Of a DNA stretch of 64,000 nt, positions 43,712 to 52,791 are shown piece after piece. The DNA is from Winogradskyella eximia. Lineage in GTDB: Bacteria; Bacteroidota; Bacteroidia; Flavobacteriales; Flavobacteriaceae. The notes below the pieces were generated by a model. It ran no database searches. It was not told the DNA's origin and was given only the letters and a program-made list of their open reading frames with translations. Position 1 is the first letter of the stretch. The number at the start of each line of letters is the position of its first letter. Location of the stretch: the NCBI RefSeq assembly GCF_003386165.1, contig NZ_QRDV01000007.1:180691-244690 (forward strand), given 5' to 3'. Made by a program: the position numbers and the translations under genes.

Positions 43712-43918
43712 TTATTTTTTAAACAACCATTTTCTTATCAATGCGATAAAGCTATATTTTCCAGTGAGTTTCAGAGCTGTACTTAGCCAATTTAAAGGCT
43801 GTAAATCTTCTTTAAATTCACTCTTTGTCAACTTGAATTCTTCCCAAGCAATATCGCGTTCTAACTTATAACGCTTTAAGTCGTTATCAACTTCTTCGAA
43901 TGTTGTGTATGTCTTCAT
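43712..43918 (-). CDS. small DUF6327-like protein
   Basis: A 68-residue protein, MKTYTTFEEVDNDLKRYKLE then RDIAWEEFKLTKSEFKEDLQ, with a C-terminal hydrophobic patch (LTGKYSFIALIRKWLF). I start at the ATG at 43918; an earlier in-frame start would overlap the neighbour. It follows a holin-like gene and a YtxH gene in the same direction. This triplet (YtxH, holin-like, DUF6327-like) is a recognisable Flavobacteriaceae arrangement, and I base the family name on it. Function unknown. Confidence 0.7.
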   Translation of the reverse strand: MKTYTTFEEVDNDLKRYKLERDIAWEEFKLTKSEFKEDLQPLNWLSTALKLTGKYSFIALIRKWLFKK

Positions 43919-43919
43919 A

Positions 43920-44267
43920 TTAATTGAAAAATTTAGGTCCAACCTTTTTTAATATATAAGAATTGAATTTTGATCTTAACATATAAATCATAATACAAAG
44001 TATTACATAAATAAGTCCCACTAATAAAAACCCAAGCGAATAACTATTTAATGAATTACCTATCTCTAAAGCCGCTGCAATAGATAAAAAGACTAATGCT
44101 GCAAATAAAAAACTACCTACCGCCAAAACTTTCGCTACTAAACTTAATGAAAGTGTTAACTGCTGAAATATCTTCAGTCTAAAATATTGGTGAGACGCCC
44201 TAATGTAGCGCTCACCAATATGCGAAACTTTACTTGCTGTATGATTTACATCTTCAAAAACACTCAT
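43920..44267 (-). CDS. phage-holin-superfamily-like membrane protein
   Basis: A 115-residue membrane protein with two hydrophobic hairpin helices (about 40-66, LTLSLSLVAKVLAVGSFLFA; and 73-95, LGFLLVGLIYVILCIMIYML) between basic flanks. This is the topology of the holin-superfamily III-like proteins that many Bacteroidota carry on the chromosome. Nothing phage-like surrounds it, so a lytic role is unlikely. The gene ends 2 bases before the DUF6327-like start and begins 3 bases after the YtxH stop, so the three form one operon. Confidence 0.75.
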   Translation of the reverse strand: MSVFEDVNHTASKVSHIGERYIRASHQYFRLKIFQQLTLSLSLVAKVLAVGSFLFAALVFLSIAAALEIGNSLNSYSLGFLLVGLIYVILCIMIYMLRSKFNSYILKKVGPKFFN

Positions 44268-44270
44268 TGG

Positions 44271-44603
44271 TTATGCTTTTTTCTGTAAATTCTTGTTTTT
44301 AGCTTTTAGATCTTTTAATTTGGCCTCTAGTGTTGTAATGACATCTTCTGCCTTGTAACTTGCATTAGAAACAATAGATTCTACTTGATGATCTAAATTT
44401 TCTTTTTGAGAAGAAATGGTGTTTCCTAAGGAATCTCTTAACTCCGAAGCCTTCTCAGCCACAATATCTCTTTTAGTTGCTGCCTCATCCGCAATGCGTT
44501 GTCTTGTTACACTTCCTTTATCTGGTGCAAAAAGAATTCCTAAAATTGCACCTACTGCTGTTCCTGCTAAAATTCCTAAAACTGTATTTCCGTTATTGCT
44601 CAT
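44271..44603 (-). CDS. YtxH-domain protein
   Basis: A 110-residue protein. The N-terminal Gly-rich hydrophobic segment TVLGILAGTAVGAILGILFA is followed by PDKGSVTRQRIADEAATKRD, the YtxH (GvpP-like) signature. The rest is a Lys/Glu/Ala-rich coiled coil (EKASELRDSLGNTISSQKEN, LEAKLKDLKAKNKNLQKKA). YtxH proteins are general-stress proteins of unknown biochemical role. It is first in the operon with the holin-like and DUF6327-like genes. A TATTTTTG element lies upstream at 44657-44664. Confidence 0.85.
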   Translation of the reverse strand: MSNNGNTVLGILAGTAVGAILGILFAPDKGSVTRQRIADEAATKRDIVAEKASELRDSLGNTISSQKENLDHQVESIVSNASYKAEDVITTLEAKLKDLKAKNKNLQKKA

Positions 44604-44656
44604 GTTAATATCTTTTTTTTATTATTAATTTTAATATTCAGCACTTTGCTGTTCAT

Positions 44657-44664
44657 CAAAAATA
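44657..44664 (-). promoter_or_regulatory. TATTTTTG -7 element of the ytxH operon
   Basis: The minus strand reads TATTTTTG (TAnnTTTG class), 54 bases upstream of the YtxH ATG. Confidence 0.4.
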
Positions 44665-44779
44665 ATGCTAATAGACGCAAGACCTTAACTCGTTACATGG
44701 CAATTTTAGCTGTAATGCTTTTTTACTATTTGAGCTAAATATTTTAGCTAAAGCACTAACTTCTAATATTTAATAAATT

Positions 44780-44787
44780 TAAATTTG
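44780..44787 (+). promoter_or_regulatory. TAAATTTG -7 element of the aldehyde dehydrogenase
   Basis: TAAATTTG matches TAnnTTTG, 17 bases before the ATG at 44804, implying a very short leader. Confidence 0.45.
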
Positions 44788-44803
44788 AACAACACTTAAA
44801 ATT

Positions 44804-46168
44804 ATGAAAACAAGTATAAAAACATCAAATCCATATAATGGAAATCAATTAGAGTCATACAAACTAGACTCTAAAAGTATTTTAAATGAAAAATTAAAAT
44901 TAGCAGACACTACTTTCAAAACTTGGAAAGAGTTTGAAATTGAAGAACGCGTCGATTTACTTCAAAATTTAGCTGATGAGTTATTCAAACAAAAGATCGA
45001 ATTAAGCGAACTTATAACCGAAGAAATGGGAAAACCAATCCTTGAAAGTACAGCTGAAATTGAAAAATGTATATATCTTATCGATTTCTACATTAAAAAT
45101 GCAGAACAGTTTTTACAAGACGATATTATTGAGACTGAAGCTCACGAAAGTTTTATCAGTTACAATCCTTTGGGATGCATTTTAGCAATAATGCCTTGGA
45201 ATTATCCATTCTGGCAAGTCTTTAGATTTGCCGTACCTACCTTATCAGCAGGCAATGTGGCGCTTTTAAAACACGCTTCAAATGTTACAGGATGCGCTGT
45301 TGCTATTGAAAAACTTTTTTTAAATGCAGGATTTCCAAAAGGATGTTTCCAAACACTTATCACGGATCATAAATCTGTAGAAAAACTCATGGAAAGTGAA
45401 ACCATAAAAGCCGTTTCTTTAACAGGAAGCGAAAAAGCTGGTCGTAAAATTGCAGAGTTAGCTGGCAAAAATCTTAAACATTCATTATTAGAATTAGGCG
45501 GAAACAATGCCTGCATTATTTTAAAAGATGCAGATTTAGATCAATATATCGATACCATGGTGAAAGCTCGAATGCAAAACTCTGGACAAAGTTGTATTGC
45601 AGCCAAAAGGTTTATTGTTGTTGAAAGTATTTATGATGAATTCATTAAAAAATTCACATCTAAAGTTGAGGCATTAAAATATGGTAATCCCAAAGATACT
45701 GATACCACAATATCATGCTTAGCACGAGAAGATTTAGCAGATATTTTAGAAGAACAAGTTAAAGCGTCCATTGACTTAGGTGCTAAAGTACTATTTGGAA
45801 ACAAACGTGAAGGAGCATATTACCAACCCACCATTCTAACTCATGTAACAGCTAAAATGCCTGTTTTTAAAGAAGAAACTTTCGGACCAGTAGCAGCTAT
45901 TATAAAAGTAAAATCCGAAGATGAAGCTTATGAAACAGCAATGAATTCTAAGTTTGGGTTAGGGACTATGGTATTTACATCAAATTACAAAGCTGCCTCA
46001 AAACGCATTTTAGAGATTGAAGATGGTGCCTTTTTTATTAATGAAATGGTAAAATCCGATCCTAGATTGCCTTTCGGAGGGACTAAAAGTTCAGGATTTG
46101 GTCGCGAATTATCTAAAGAAGGCATGCTCGCCTTTGTAAATAGAAAAACAGTTTATATTAATAAATAA
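44804..46168 (+). CDS. NAD(P)-dependent succinate-semialdehyde dehydrogenase-type enzyme
   Basis: A 454-residue aldehyde dehydrogenase. The catalytic Cys264 is in MQNSGQSCIAAKRF, and the active-site Glu is in LLELGGNNACI. Other pieces are IMPWNYPFWQVFRFAVPTLS, AVSLTGSEKAGRKIAELAG and ETFGPVAAIIKV. The short length without extra domains and the overall pattern fit the succinate-semialdehyde dehydrogenase (Sad/GabD) group, which oxidises semialdehydes to acids. Cytosolic. It lies divergent from the stress-type operon and is followed by a small membrane-protein gene after 12 bases. Confidence 0.88.
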   Translation: MKTSIKTSNPYNGNQLESYKLDSKSILNEKLKLADTTFKTWKEFEIEERVDLLQNLADELFKQKIELSELITEEMGKPILESTAEIEKCIYLIDFYIKNAEQFLQDDIIETEAHESFISYNPLGCILAIMPWNYPFWQVFRFAVPTLSAGNVALLKHASNVTGCAVAIEKLFLNAGFPKGCFQTLITDHKSVEKLMESETIKAVSLTGSEKAGRKIAELAGKNLKHSLLELGGNNACIILKDADLDQYIDTMVKARMQNSGQSCIAAKRFIVVESIYDEFIKKFTSKVEALKYGNPKDTDTTISCLAREDLADILEEQVKASIDLGAKVLFGNKREGAYYQPTILTHVTAKMPVFKEETFGPVAAIIKVKSEDEAYETAMNSKFGLGTMVFTSNYKAASKRILEIEDGAFFINEMVKSDPRLPFGGTKSSGFGRELSKEGMLAFVNRKTVYINK

Positions 46169-46180
46169 AAACAAAAAAAA

Positions 46181-46333
46181 ATGAAGTTTGTAAAAGAAGA
46201 AGACGAAGAAAGAAGAGATTATATCCTTCAAAAAGACACAAAAACGAAGCTTGGAGCTCGAATTATAATTTTTACACTTATAGTTTTAGTAGGAGCTGTA
46301 GTAGCCTCAGGGATTCACTTTAAGTGGTTCTAA
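46181..46333 (+). CDS. 50-residue single-helix membrane protein
   Basis: An ATG at 46181 opens a 50-residue frame: MKFVKEEDEERRDYILQKDT, KTKLGARIIIFTLIVLVGAV, then VASGIHFKWF and TAA at 46331. It has a charged N-terminus and one hydrophobic helix (about 27-44), so it is predicted to be a small inner-membrane protein with a cytoplasmic N-terminus. It lies 12 bases after the dehydrogenase stop and directly before a terminator, fitting a co-transcribed small gene. I recognise no family. Confidence 0.6.
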   Translation: MKFVKEEDEERRDYILQKDTKTKLGARIIIFTLIVLVGAVVASGIHFKWF

Positions 46334-46346
46334 ATTATTACAAAAT

Positions 46347-46377
46347 AAAAAAGCTCAGCGTTTGCTGAGCTTTTTTT
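46347..46377 (+). terminator. terminator before tRNA-Pro
   Basis: AAAAAAGCTCAGC pairs with GCTGAGCTTTTTT around GTTT, with a further T. It closes the dehydrogenase/small-protein transcript and also lies just downstream of the minus-strand tRNA. Confidence 0.85.
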
Positions 46378-46386
46378 AGTAAAAAG

Positions 46387-46461
46387 TCGGGGTGGCAGGA
46401 TTCGAACCTGCGGCCTCCACGTCCCAAACGTGGCGCGATAACCGGGCTACGCTACACCCCG
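46387..46461 (-). tRNA. tRNA-Pro (anticodon TGG)
   Basis: The minus strand folds as a 75-base cloverleaf: acceptor stem CGGGGTG/CACCCCG with discriminator A, D-loop TAGCGTAGCCCGGTTA, anticodon arm CCACGTTTGGGACGTGG (anticodon TGG), and T-arm GCAGGTTCGAATCCTGC. CCA is not encoded. Confidence 0.95.
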
Positions 46462-46640
46462 AATTCTAGTTTCCTAATTTCGGACTGCAAATATATAGTT
46501 TTTCTTTAAAATACAACTACATTTATATAACTTTAAAATCTTATTTTTTTACTGTTTTTAAACTTATAAACAAACAGGTCAAATTTCACAGCCATCACAT
46601 TGAATAGCAATGCATAGCGTGTATCAATACATAAAAACAC

Positions 46641-47741
46641 ATGAAACTAAAAAGCATTATCATAGGTTTAATTCTTACTAGCACTTTAGCTTGTGCTCAA
46701 GATAAGAACCCAGTAAATACCAAAAATAGTTACGAAGTTATAGTATCAGACCTTAATATTCCATGGGGTTTTACATTTCTTCCAGATAGCTCAATGCTAA
46801 TTACCGAAAAATCCGGACAGCTCATTCATTTCAAAGATGGTAAAAAAACTAATATTTCAGGTTTACCAGAAATCTATGTACGTGGTCAAGGCGGTTTATT
46901 AGATATTATTTTGCATCCCAATTACAAAACTAACGGTTGGTTATACTTTTCATATGCATCACCAGACGGTAAAGAAGATGGTGGCAATACGGCTATAGCA
47001 AGAGCAAAATTAAAAGACAACAGCCTTACTGACCTCGAAATTTTATATAAAGCCACACCTAATACCACCAAAGGTCAGCATTTTGGATCTCGATTAATTT
47101 TTGATAACAATGGCTACTTGTTTTTCACTATAGGTGAACGTGGCAATAGAGACGAGAATCCACAAGACATCACAAGAGATGGTGGTAAAGTATACCGAAT
47201 TAATGATGATGGCTCAATACCAGAAGACAATCCATTTGTTAATGAATCTAATGCTAAGATAGCGATATATTCTTACGGTCACAGAAATCCTCAAGGCATG
47301 ATACTTCATCCTAAAACAAAGGAAATTTGGACACATGAGCATGGTCCAAAAGGAGGTGATGAAATTAATATTATTAAAGCTGGTAAAAATTACGGCTGGC
47401 CAATAATTAGCTACGGAGTTAATTACAGCGGTACATCATTTACTGATATAACAGAAAAAGAAGGAATGGAGCAACCGATTCATTATTGGGATCCATCCAT
47501 AGCACCTAGCGGAATGGCATTTATAAATAGTGAAAAATATGGAGATTGGAAAGGCAACCTTCTCGTTGGCTCTTTAAAATTTCAATATTTAGACTTATGC
47601 ACTTTTAAAGACAATAAAGTTATAAAAGAAGAACGTTTACTAGATAATTTAGGACGTGTAAGAAGTGTAAACCAAGGACCAGATGGCTTCATTTATGTTG
47701 GAATTGAAAATTTGGGTATTGTAAAATTAATTAGAAAATGA
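46641..47741 (+). CDS. PQQ-dependent sugar dehydrogenase (aldose sugar dehydrogenase-like) lipoprotein
   Basis: A 366-residue six-bladed propeller enzyme of the soluble glucose dehydrogenase/YliI type. The signal peptide ends in the lipobox TLAC (Cys18), so it is anchored in the envelope. Hallmarks are LNIPWGFTFLPDSSMLITEK, VRGQGGLLDIILHPNYKTNG, KGQHFGSRLIFDNNGYLFFT, YSYGHRNPQGMILHPKTKEI and WTHEHGPKGGDEINIIKAGK. His and Arg in the first and fourth of these coordinate PQQ. It overlaps the cytochrome c gene by 4 bases, which provides the expected electron acceptor. PQQ synthesis genes are not in the window. Confidence 0.92.
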   Translation: MKLKSIIIGLILTSTLACAQDKNPVNTKNSYEVIVSDLNIPWGFTFLPDSSMLITEKSGQLIHFKDGKKTNISGLPEIYVRGQGGLLDIILHPNYKTNGWLYFSYASPDGKEDGGNTAIARAKLKDNSLTDLEILYKATPNTTKGQHFGSRLIFDNNGYLFFTIGERGNRDENPQDITRDGGKVYRINDDGSIPEDNPFVNESNAKIAIYSYGHRNPQGMILHPKTKEIWTHEHGPKGGDEINIIKAGKNYGWPIISYGVNYSGTSFTDITEKEGMEQPIHYWDPSIAPSGMAFINSEKYGDWKGNLLVGSLKFQYLDLCTFKDNKVIKEERLLDNLGRVRSVNQGPDGFIYVGIENLGIVKLIRK

Positions 47742-48166
47742 AGACATTAATTATCATAGGCATTTCTGTTTTGACATTTATATCTAGTCGTTCTAATCCA
47801 AACACGCACAATCTCACAGATCAAAATCAAGAAGTATCCAAGCTACAAGAAAGTATCAAACGCGGTCTTGTTGTATACGAAGACATGTGTATTAACTGCC
47901 ATTTAACTAATGGTTTGGGCGTAGAAAAAGTATATCCTCCTTTGGCAAATTCGGATTATTTAATAGAAAAACAAATTGAAAGTATAAAAGCGATAAAGTA
48001 TGGACTATCTGGAGAAATCATGGTAAATGGCATTTCTTATAATGGCACAATGACACCTTTAGGACTATCAGACCAGGAAGTCGCAGATATAATGAATTAT
48101 ATCAACAACAGTTGGGGGAATTCCATTGAAAACTTTGTAACCGTTAAGAAAGTTTCCGAGTTATAG
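47738..48166 (+). CDS. c-type cytochrome, small soluble
   Basis: A 142-residue cytochrome c. It has a signal or anchor segment (MKTLIIIGISVLTFISS), then one haem-binding CINCH motif at Cys51-His55 and the sixth-ligand Met in NGTMTPLGLSDQEVADIMNY. It is exported to the periplasm, where it is likely to accept electrons from the sugar dehydrogenase encoded just upstream (ATG overlaps its stop by 4 bases). No lipobox is visible in this frame. Confidence 0.88.
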   Translation: MKTLIIIGISVLTFISSRSNPNTHNLTDQNQEVSKLQESIKRGLVVYEDMCINCHLTNGLGVEKVYPPLANSDYLIEKQIESIKAIKYGLSGEIMVNGISYNGTMTPLGLSDQEVADIMNYINNSWGNSIENFVTVKKVSEL

Positions 48167-48223
48167 ACTTTTATACTACTTAAATAATTAAATTTGTCGC
48201 ACTAAGACAAATCAAATTTAAAT

Positions 48224-48829
48224 ATGCTTATTATAGGAATCGCAGGTGGTACAGGCTGCGGAAAAACAACAGTAGTTAATACAATTTTAAAAGAATTACC
48301 AGAAGGGCAAGTTGGTGTAATTTCCCAAGATTCATATTATAAAGACACGTCTCATCTAAGTTTTGAAGAACGCGTAAAAATTAATTTCGACCACCCAAGA
48401 TCCATTGATTTTGAATTACTAGAACAACACTTAATAGAATTAAGAGAAGGTAAATCCATTAATCAACCTGTTTATTCTTTTGTTAAACATAATCGTACTG
48501 GAGACATAATTGTAACCAAACCAAGAAAAGTAATGATAGTTGAAGGGATCTTAATTCTCTCTCATCCTGAAATTCGCGAACTTTTTGATATCAAAATATT
48601 TGTACATGCTGATTCTGACGAGCGCTTAATTCGTCGTTTAAAGCGAGATATCACAGAACGCGGAAGAGATATAGACGAAGTTCTATTACGTTACCAAAAC
48701 ACTCTTAAACCTATGCATCAGCAATTTATTGAACCGATGAAAGAGTATGCAGATATCATAATTCCTAACAATAAATACAACACAGTTGCTGTAGATATCG
48801 TTAAAACTATAATCAACGAACGTTTGTAA
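48224..48829 (+). CDS. udk: uridine kinase
   Basis: A 201-residue P-loop kinase that phosphorylates uridine and cytidine with ATP or GTP for pyrimidine salvage. The Walker A motif is GIAGGTGCGKTTVV (lysine at residue 14). Other motifs are VGVISQDSYYKDTSHLSFEE, INFDHPRSIDFELLEQHL and RLIRRLKRDITERGRDIDEV. Cytosolic. It overlaps the next gene (FtsB/DivIC-like) by one base and starts a tight run through methylmalonyl-CoA mutase. Confidence 0.95.
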   Translation: MLIIGIAGGTGCGKTTVVNTILKELPEGQVGVISQDSYYKDTSHLSFEERVKINFDHPRSIDFELLEQHLIELREGKSINQPVYSFVKHNRTGDIIVTKPRKVMIVEGILILSHPEIRELFDIKIFVHADSDERLIRRLKRDITERGRDIDEVLLRYQNTLKPMHQQFIEPMKEYADIIIPNNKYNTVAVDIVKTIINERL

Positions 48830-49155
48830 TGACACTATTCAACTCTAAATATATAAAACCGTTTAAGAACATTTACACCATTGTTCTAATCGTTTTTGTG
48901 GTTTGGATGATGTTTTTTGATGCGCATTCATGGTTATTTCATCACGAATTAAATACTGATATTGAAGAGTTAGAATACCAAAAAGAACATTACAAAAATG
49001 AAATGGCCAAAGATAATAAGGCCATAAAAGAGTTAAGTACAGAAGAAGGCATTGAGCGTACTGCACGTGAAAACTATTACATGAAAAAGTCAAATGAAGA
49101 CATATATATCATTGAATACGAAGATAGTATAGCGAAACAAAAACAAAATGAGTAA
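48829..49155 (+). CDS. FtsB/DivIC-family septum formation protein
   Basis: A 108-residue bitopic cell-division protein. A short cytoplasmic N-terminus leads to one transmembrane helix (about 15-32, IYTIVLIVFVVWMMFFD) and a periplasmic coiled coil (IEELEYQKEHYKNEMAKDNK), ending with the family signature GIERTARENYYMKKSNEDIY. FtsB/DivIC acts with FtsL and FtsQ in the divisome. It overlaps udk by one base and the mutase small subunit by eight, so all are translationally linked. Confidence 0.88.
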   Translation: MTLFNSKYIKPFKNIYTIVLIVFVVWMMFFDAHSWLFHHELNTDIEELEYQKEHYKNEMAKDNKAIKELSTEEGIERTARENYYMKKSNEDIYIIEYEDSIAKQKQNE

Positions 49156-50536
49156 ATCATTATTTAAAGATTTTGAATACGTATCCTCAAAAGCTTGGAA
49201 ACAAAAAATTCAGTTTGATCTAAGAGGCGCAGATTATAACGAAACACTAATCTGGAAAACCAATGAAGGCATCAATGTAAAGCCATTTTATCATTCAGAT
49301 GTGTTTAGTGAATTACCAGAAGTTTCAAAAAGCAAAGCAACAGAATGGAAAATAAGCCAATCTTTTGCAGTTACTAATGCTAAAACTTCGAATTTAAAAG
49401 CAATTGACGCAATACATCGTGGAGCTGAAAACATAGTATTCAACATAGAATCAGAAAACATCTCAATTGAAGATTTATTCAAAAACATAGATTTAAACGC
49501 TATTAGCATTGATATAACATGTGATTTTCTTTCTGCATCTTTTATCAAAAACTTAAGTAGCGTTATTTCAAGCAAAACTAATCATCCCCAAACATACATT
49601 CATTCTGATATTATTGGGAATTTAGCAAAGACAGGTAACTGGTACAATAACCTTAAAGACGACTTCAACAATTTTAAATCAATTACCAACTCAACCAATC
49701 ATATTGGTATTAATTTAGGATTGTATCAAAACGCTGGAGCAACTATTATTCAGCAATTAGGCTATGGCTTGGCTCACGTAAATGAATACCTAAATCATTT
49801 AGACAAAATTATTGAGGAGGAATCGAAACCATCTCTTCAAGTGACTTTTAGCATTGCAGTTGGTTCAAATTATTTCTTCGAAATTGCCAAAATTAGAGCC
49901 CTTCGTCTATTGTGGGCAACATTAGCTTCAGAATACAATATAAACACCAATTGCAGGATCATAGCCACACCAAGCAAGCGTAACAAAACAATTTATGATT
50001 ACAACGTAAACATGTTGCGAACCACTACGGAATCCATGAGTGCTATTCTGGGAGGAGCCAATGTCATTTGCAATTTATCATACGATGCTTTATTTCATAA
50101 CTCAAATGAATTTGGAGAACGCATAGCACGCAACCAACTCTTAATATTAAAGAACGAAAGCTATTTCGATAAAGTAAATAACCCTTCAGACGGAGCATAT
50201 TATATTGAAAGTTTAACCAATCAATTATCAGAAAAGGCACTATCTCTGTTTAAAGATATCGAAGTCAATGGTGGTTTTTTAAGTCAACTAAAAGAAGGCA
50301 CAATTCAACGAAAAATTAAAGAGTCTGCAGCTAAAGAACAAGCCGATTTTGATACTGAAAAATTAGTATTACTAGGAACAAATAAGCACCCTAATTTAAC
50401 TGATAAAATGGCAAATGATTTAGAATTAAGCCCTTTTGTTAAAATCAAAAAAAGAAAAACTCTAATTGAACCAATTATTGAGAAAAGACTATCTGAAAAT
50501 TTGGAAATCAAAAGATTAAAAGAAGAAAAAAACTAA
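49148..50536 (+). CDS. mutA: methylmalonyl-CoA mutase small subunit
   Basis: A 462-residue small (beta) subunit of the adenosylcobalamin-dependent enzyme that interconverts methylmalonyl-CoA and succinyl-CoA. It carries only the TIM-barrel part: SKAWKQKIQFDLRGADYNET, IGINLGLYQNAGATIIQQLG, SIAVGSNYFFEIAKIRALRL and TTESMSAILGGANVICNLSY. The C-terminal cobalamin domain found in larger beta subunits is missing, and the frame ends soon after the barrel. This is expected for the structural, non-catalytic subunit in this lineage. The large subunit follows. Confidence 0.92.
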   Translation: MSKSLFKDFEYVSSKAWKQKIQFDLRGADYNETLIWKTNEGINVKPFYHSDVFSELPEVSKSKATEWKISQSFAVTNAKTSNLKAIDAIHRGAENIVFNIESENISIEDLFKNIDLNAISIDITCDFLSASFIKNLSSVISSKTNHPQTYIHSDIIGNLAKTGNWYNNLKDDFNNFKSITNSTNHIGINLGLYQNAGATIIQQLGYGLAHVNEYLNHLDKIIEEESKPSLQVTFSIAVGSNYFFEIAKIRALRLLWATLASEYNINTNCRIIATPSKRNKTIYDYNVNMLRTTTESMSAILGGANVICNLSYDALFHNSNEFGERIARNQLLILKNESYFDKVNNPSDGAYYIESLTNQLSEKALSLFKDIEVNGGFLSQLKEGTIQRKIKESAAKEQADFDTEKLVLLGTNKHPNLTDKMANDLELSPFVKIKKRKTLIEPIIEKRLSENLEIKRLKEEKN

Positions 50537-50584
50537 CCATAGACAAAACCTATAGTGCCTTTTTTCTACTAAAAACCCTTTTCA

Positions 50585-52708
50585 ATGTCAAGAAAAAATC
50601 TTCAACATATAAAGTTAAAAAACAAAGCCCAACAACCAAATGCTGAAGTTAAAAACAACTTTACAACTGCAGAAAATATTGCCATAAAACCAACATATTC
50701 AAAAGATGATATTGGCAACATTGAACACCTAAACTTCGTAGCAGGAACCTCACCTTTTCTTCGTGGACCATATTCTACAATGTATGTTCGTAGACCTTGG
50801 ACGATTAGACAATATGCTGGTTTCTCAACAGCAGAAGAAAGCAATGCATTTTACAGACGAAATTTAGCTGCAGGACAAAAAGGATTATCCGTAGCCTTTG
50901 ATTTAGCAACACATAGAGGGTACGACTCTGATCACGAACGCGTTGTTGGAGATGTTGGTAAAGCTGGTGTTGCTATAGATTCTGTTGAAGACATGAAAAT
51001 ACTCTTCAATCAGATTCCACTTGATAAAATGTCGGTTTCCATGACAATGAACGGAGCAGTTTTACCAATTATGGCATTTTATATTGTTGCGGCAGAAGAA
51101 CAAGGCGTTTCACCAGAGCAATTAGCTGGCACTATTCAAAATGACATTTTAAAGGAATTTATGGTGAGAAACACCTATATCTATCCACCAACACCATCCA
51201 TGAAAATTATATCTGATATTTTTGAATACACAAGCAAGAACATGCCCAAATTCAATAGTATTAGTATATCTGGCTATCATATGCAAGAAGCTGGTGCCAC
51301 TTGCGATATTGAACTAGCCTATACCTTAGCTGACGGATTAGAATACATTAGAAAAGGTTTAGACGCAGGTATGGATATTGACACCTTTGCTCCTCGCCTA
51401 TCGTTCTTTTGGGCCATTGGCATGAATCATTTTATGGAAATCGCTAAAATGCGTGCAGCACGTATGCTTTGGGCGAAATTAGTAAAACAATTCAATCCAA
51501 AAAATCAGAAATCATTAGCATTGAGAACACATTGCCAAACAAGTGGCTGGAGTTTAACCGAACAAGACCCGTTTAACAATGTAGCCAGAACATGTATTGA
51601 AGCCTCTGCTGCTGCTTTTGGCGGCACTCAAAGCTTACACACAAACGCCTTAGACGAAGCTATTGCGTTACCAACAGACTTTTCTGCACGCATTGCCAGA
51701 AACACACAAATTTATCTACAAGAAGAAACCCATATCACCAAAACAGTAGACCCTTGGGCTGGGAGCTATTATGTTGAAAAACTAACACATGATATCACCC
51801 AAAAAGCATGGGAATTAATTGAAGAGATTGAGGCATTAGGAGGAATGACCAAAGCCATTGAAGCCGGAATTCCAAAACTACGTATTGAAGAAGCAGCTGC
51901 ACGAAAACAAGCACGCATAGATTCTACCCAAGATATTATTGTCGGAGTCAATAAGTATAGATTAGAACAAGAAGATCCTATTTCTACGCTAGAAGTAGAT
52001 AACCAAAGCGTTCGCTTACAACAAATTGAACGTTTAAACCACATAAGAGCAAGTAGAGATACTGATGCCGTTAATAACACTTTATCAAAACTAACCGAAG
52101 CCGCTAAGTCTAGTAATGAAAATTTATTAGCTTTAGCAGTAGATGCAGCAAGAAAACGTGCCACATTAGGCGAAATAAGTGATGCTTTAGAAGCTGAATT
52201 TGGTAGACACAAAGCACAAATAAAATCTTTTTCAGGAGTGTATAGTAAAGAAATAAAAGACGATAAAAGTTTTCAAAAAGCCAAAGAATTAGCAGATCTA
52301 TTTGCAGAGCAAGATGGTCGTAGACCTCGAATTATGATTGCCAAAATGGGACAAGATGGTCATGATAGAGGAGCAAAAGTCATTGCAACTGGCTATGCAG
52401 ATGTTGGTTTCGATGTAGATATTGGACCACTTTTTCAAACTCCAATAGAAGCCGCTAAACAAGCGATTGAAAATGATGTTCATATTCTAGGCGTATCCTC
52501 ATTAGCTGCAGGACACAAAACACTTGTCCCTCAAGTTATAGAAGAACTTAAAAAATACGGTAGAGAGGACATTATGGTCATCGTTGGAGGTGTAATTCCA
52601 AAGCAAGATTACCAATTTTTATTCGACGCTGGAGCCGTTGCCGTTTTTGGTCCTGGAACAAAAATTAGCGAAGCTGCTATTCAGATTTTAGAGATTTTGA
52701 TTGATTAA
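50585..52708 (+). CDS. mutB: methylmalonyl-CoA mutase large (catalytic) subunit
   Basis: A 707-residue catalytic subunit. The TIM barrel (about 40-520) begins [20 protein letters not shown] and includes [40 protein letters not shown] and TRP-like barrel residues. The C-terminal cobalamin domain (about 575-700) has the base-off motif [20 protein letters not shown], in which the His binds cobalt, and [20 protein letters not shown]. It makes or consumes succinyl-CoA in propionate metabolism. A terminator follows. Confidence 0.95.
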   Translation: MSRKNLQHIKLKNKAQQPNAEVKNNFTTAENIAIKPTYSKDDIGNIEHLNFVAGTSPFLRGPYSTMYVRRPWTIRQYAGFSTAEESNAFYRRNLAAGQKGLSVAFDLATHRGYDSDHERVVGDVGKAGVAIDSVEDMKILFNQIPLDKMSVSMTMNGAVLPIMAFYIVAAEEQGVSPEQLAGTIQNDILKEFMVRNTYIYPPTPSMKIISDIFEYTSKNMPKFNSISISGYHMQEAGATCDIELAYTLADGLEYIRKGLDAGMDIDTFAPRLSFFWAIGMNHFMEIAKMRAARMLWAKLVKQFNPKNQKSLALRTHCQTSGWSLTEQDPFNNVARTCIEASAAAFGGTQSLHTNALDEAIALPTDFSARIARNTQIYLQEETHITKTVDPWAGSYYVEKLTHDITQKAWELIEEIEALGGMTKAIEAGIPKLRIEEAAARKQARIDSTQDIIVGVNKYRLEQEDPISTLEVDNQSVRLQQIERLNHIRASRDTDAVNNTLSKLTEAAKSSNENLLALAVDAARKRATLGEISDALEAEFGRHKAQIKSFSGVYSKEIKDDKSFQKAKELADLFAEQDGRRPRIMIAKMGQDGHDRGAKVIATGYADVGFDVDIGPLFQTPIEAAKQAIENDVHILGVSSLAAGHKTLVPQVIEELKKYGREDIMVIVGGVIPKQDYQFLFDAGAVAVFGPGTKISEAAIQILEILID

Positions 52709-52735
52709 CTTAAAAAAAAAGTATTAAAACTTAAT

Positions 52736-52774
52736 AAAGAAAGCCAATTTGCAAATAACAAATTGGCTTTCTTT
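52736..52774. terminator. bidirectional terminator after mutB
   Basis: AAAGAAAGCCAATTTG (52736-52751) pairs perfectly with CAAATTGGCTTTCTTT (52759-52774) around a 7-base loop. It sits between convergent mutB and the M16 peptidase. Confidence 0.8.
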
Positions 52775-52791
52775 TAAATTTAAAAATAAAC

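Noticed and set aside
43920..44267. Holin-like gene as a sign of a prophage
   Set aside because: No phage structural, integrase or lysis genes are nearby. The YtxH and DUF6327-like partners indicate a chromosomal stress operon.
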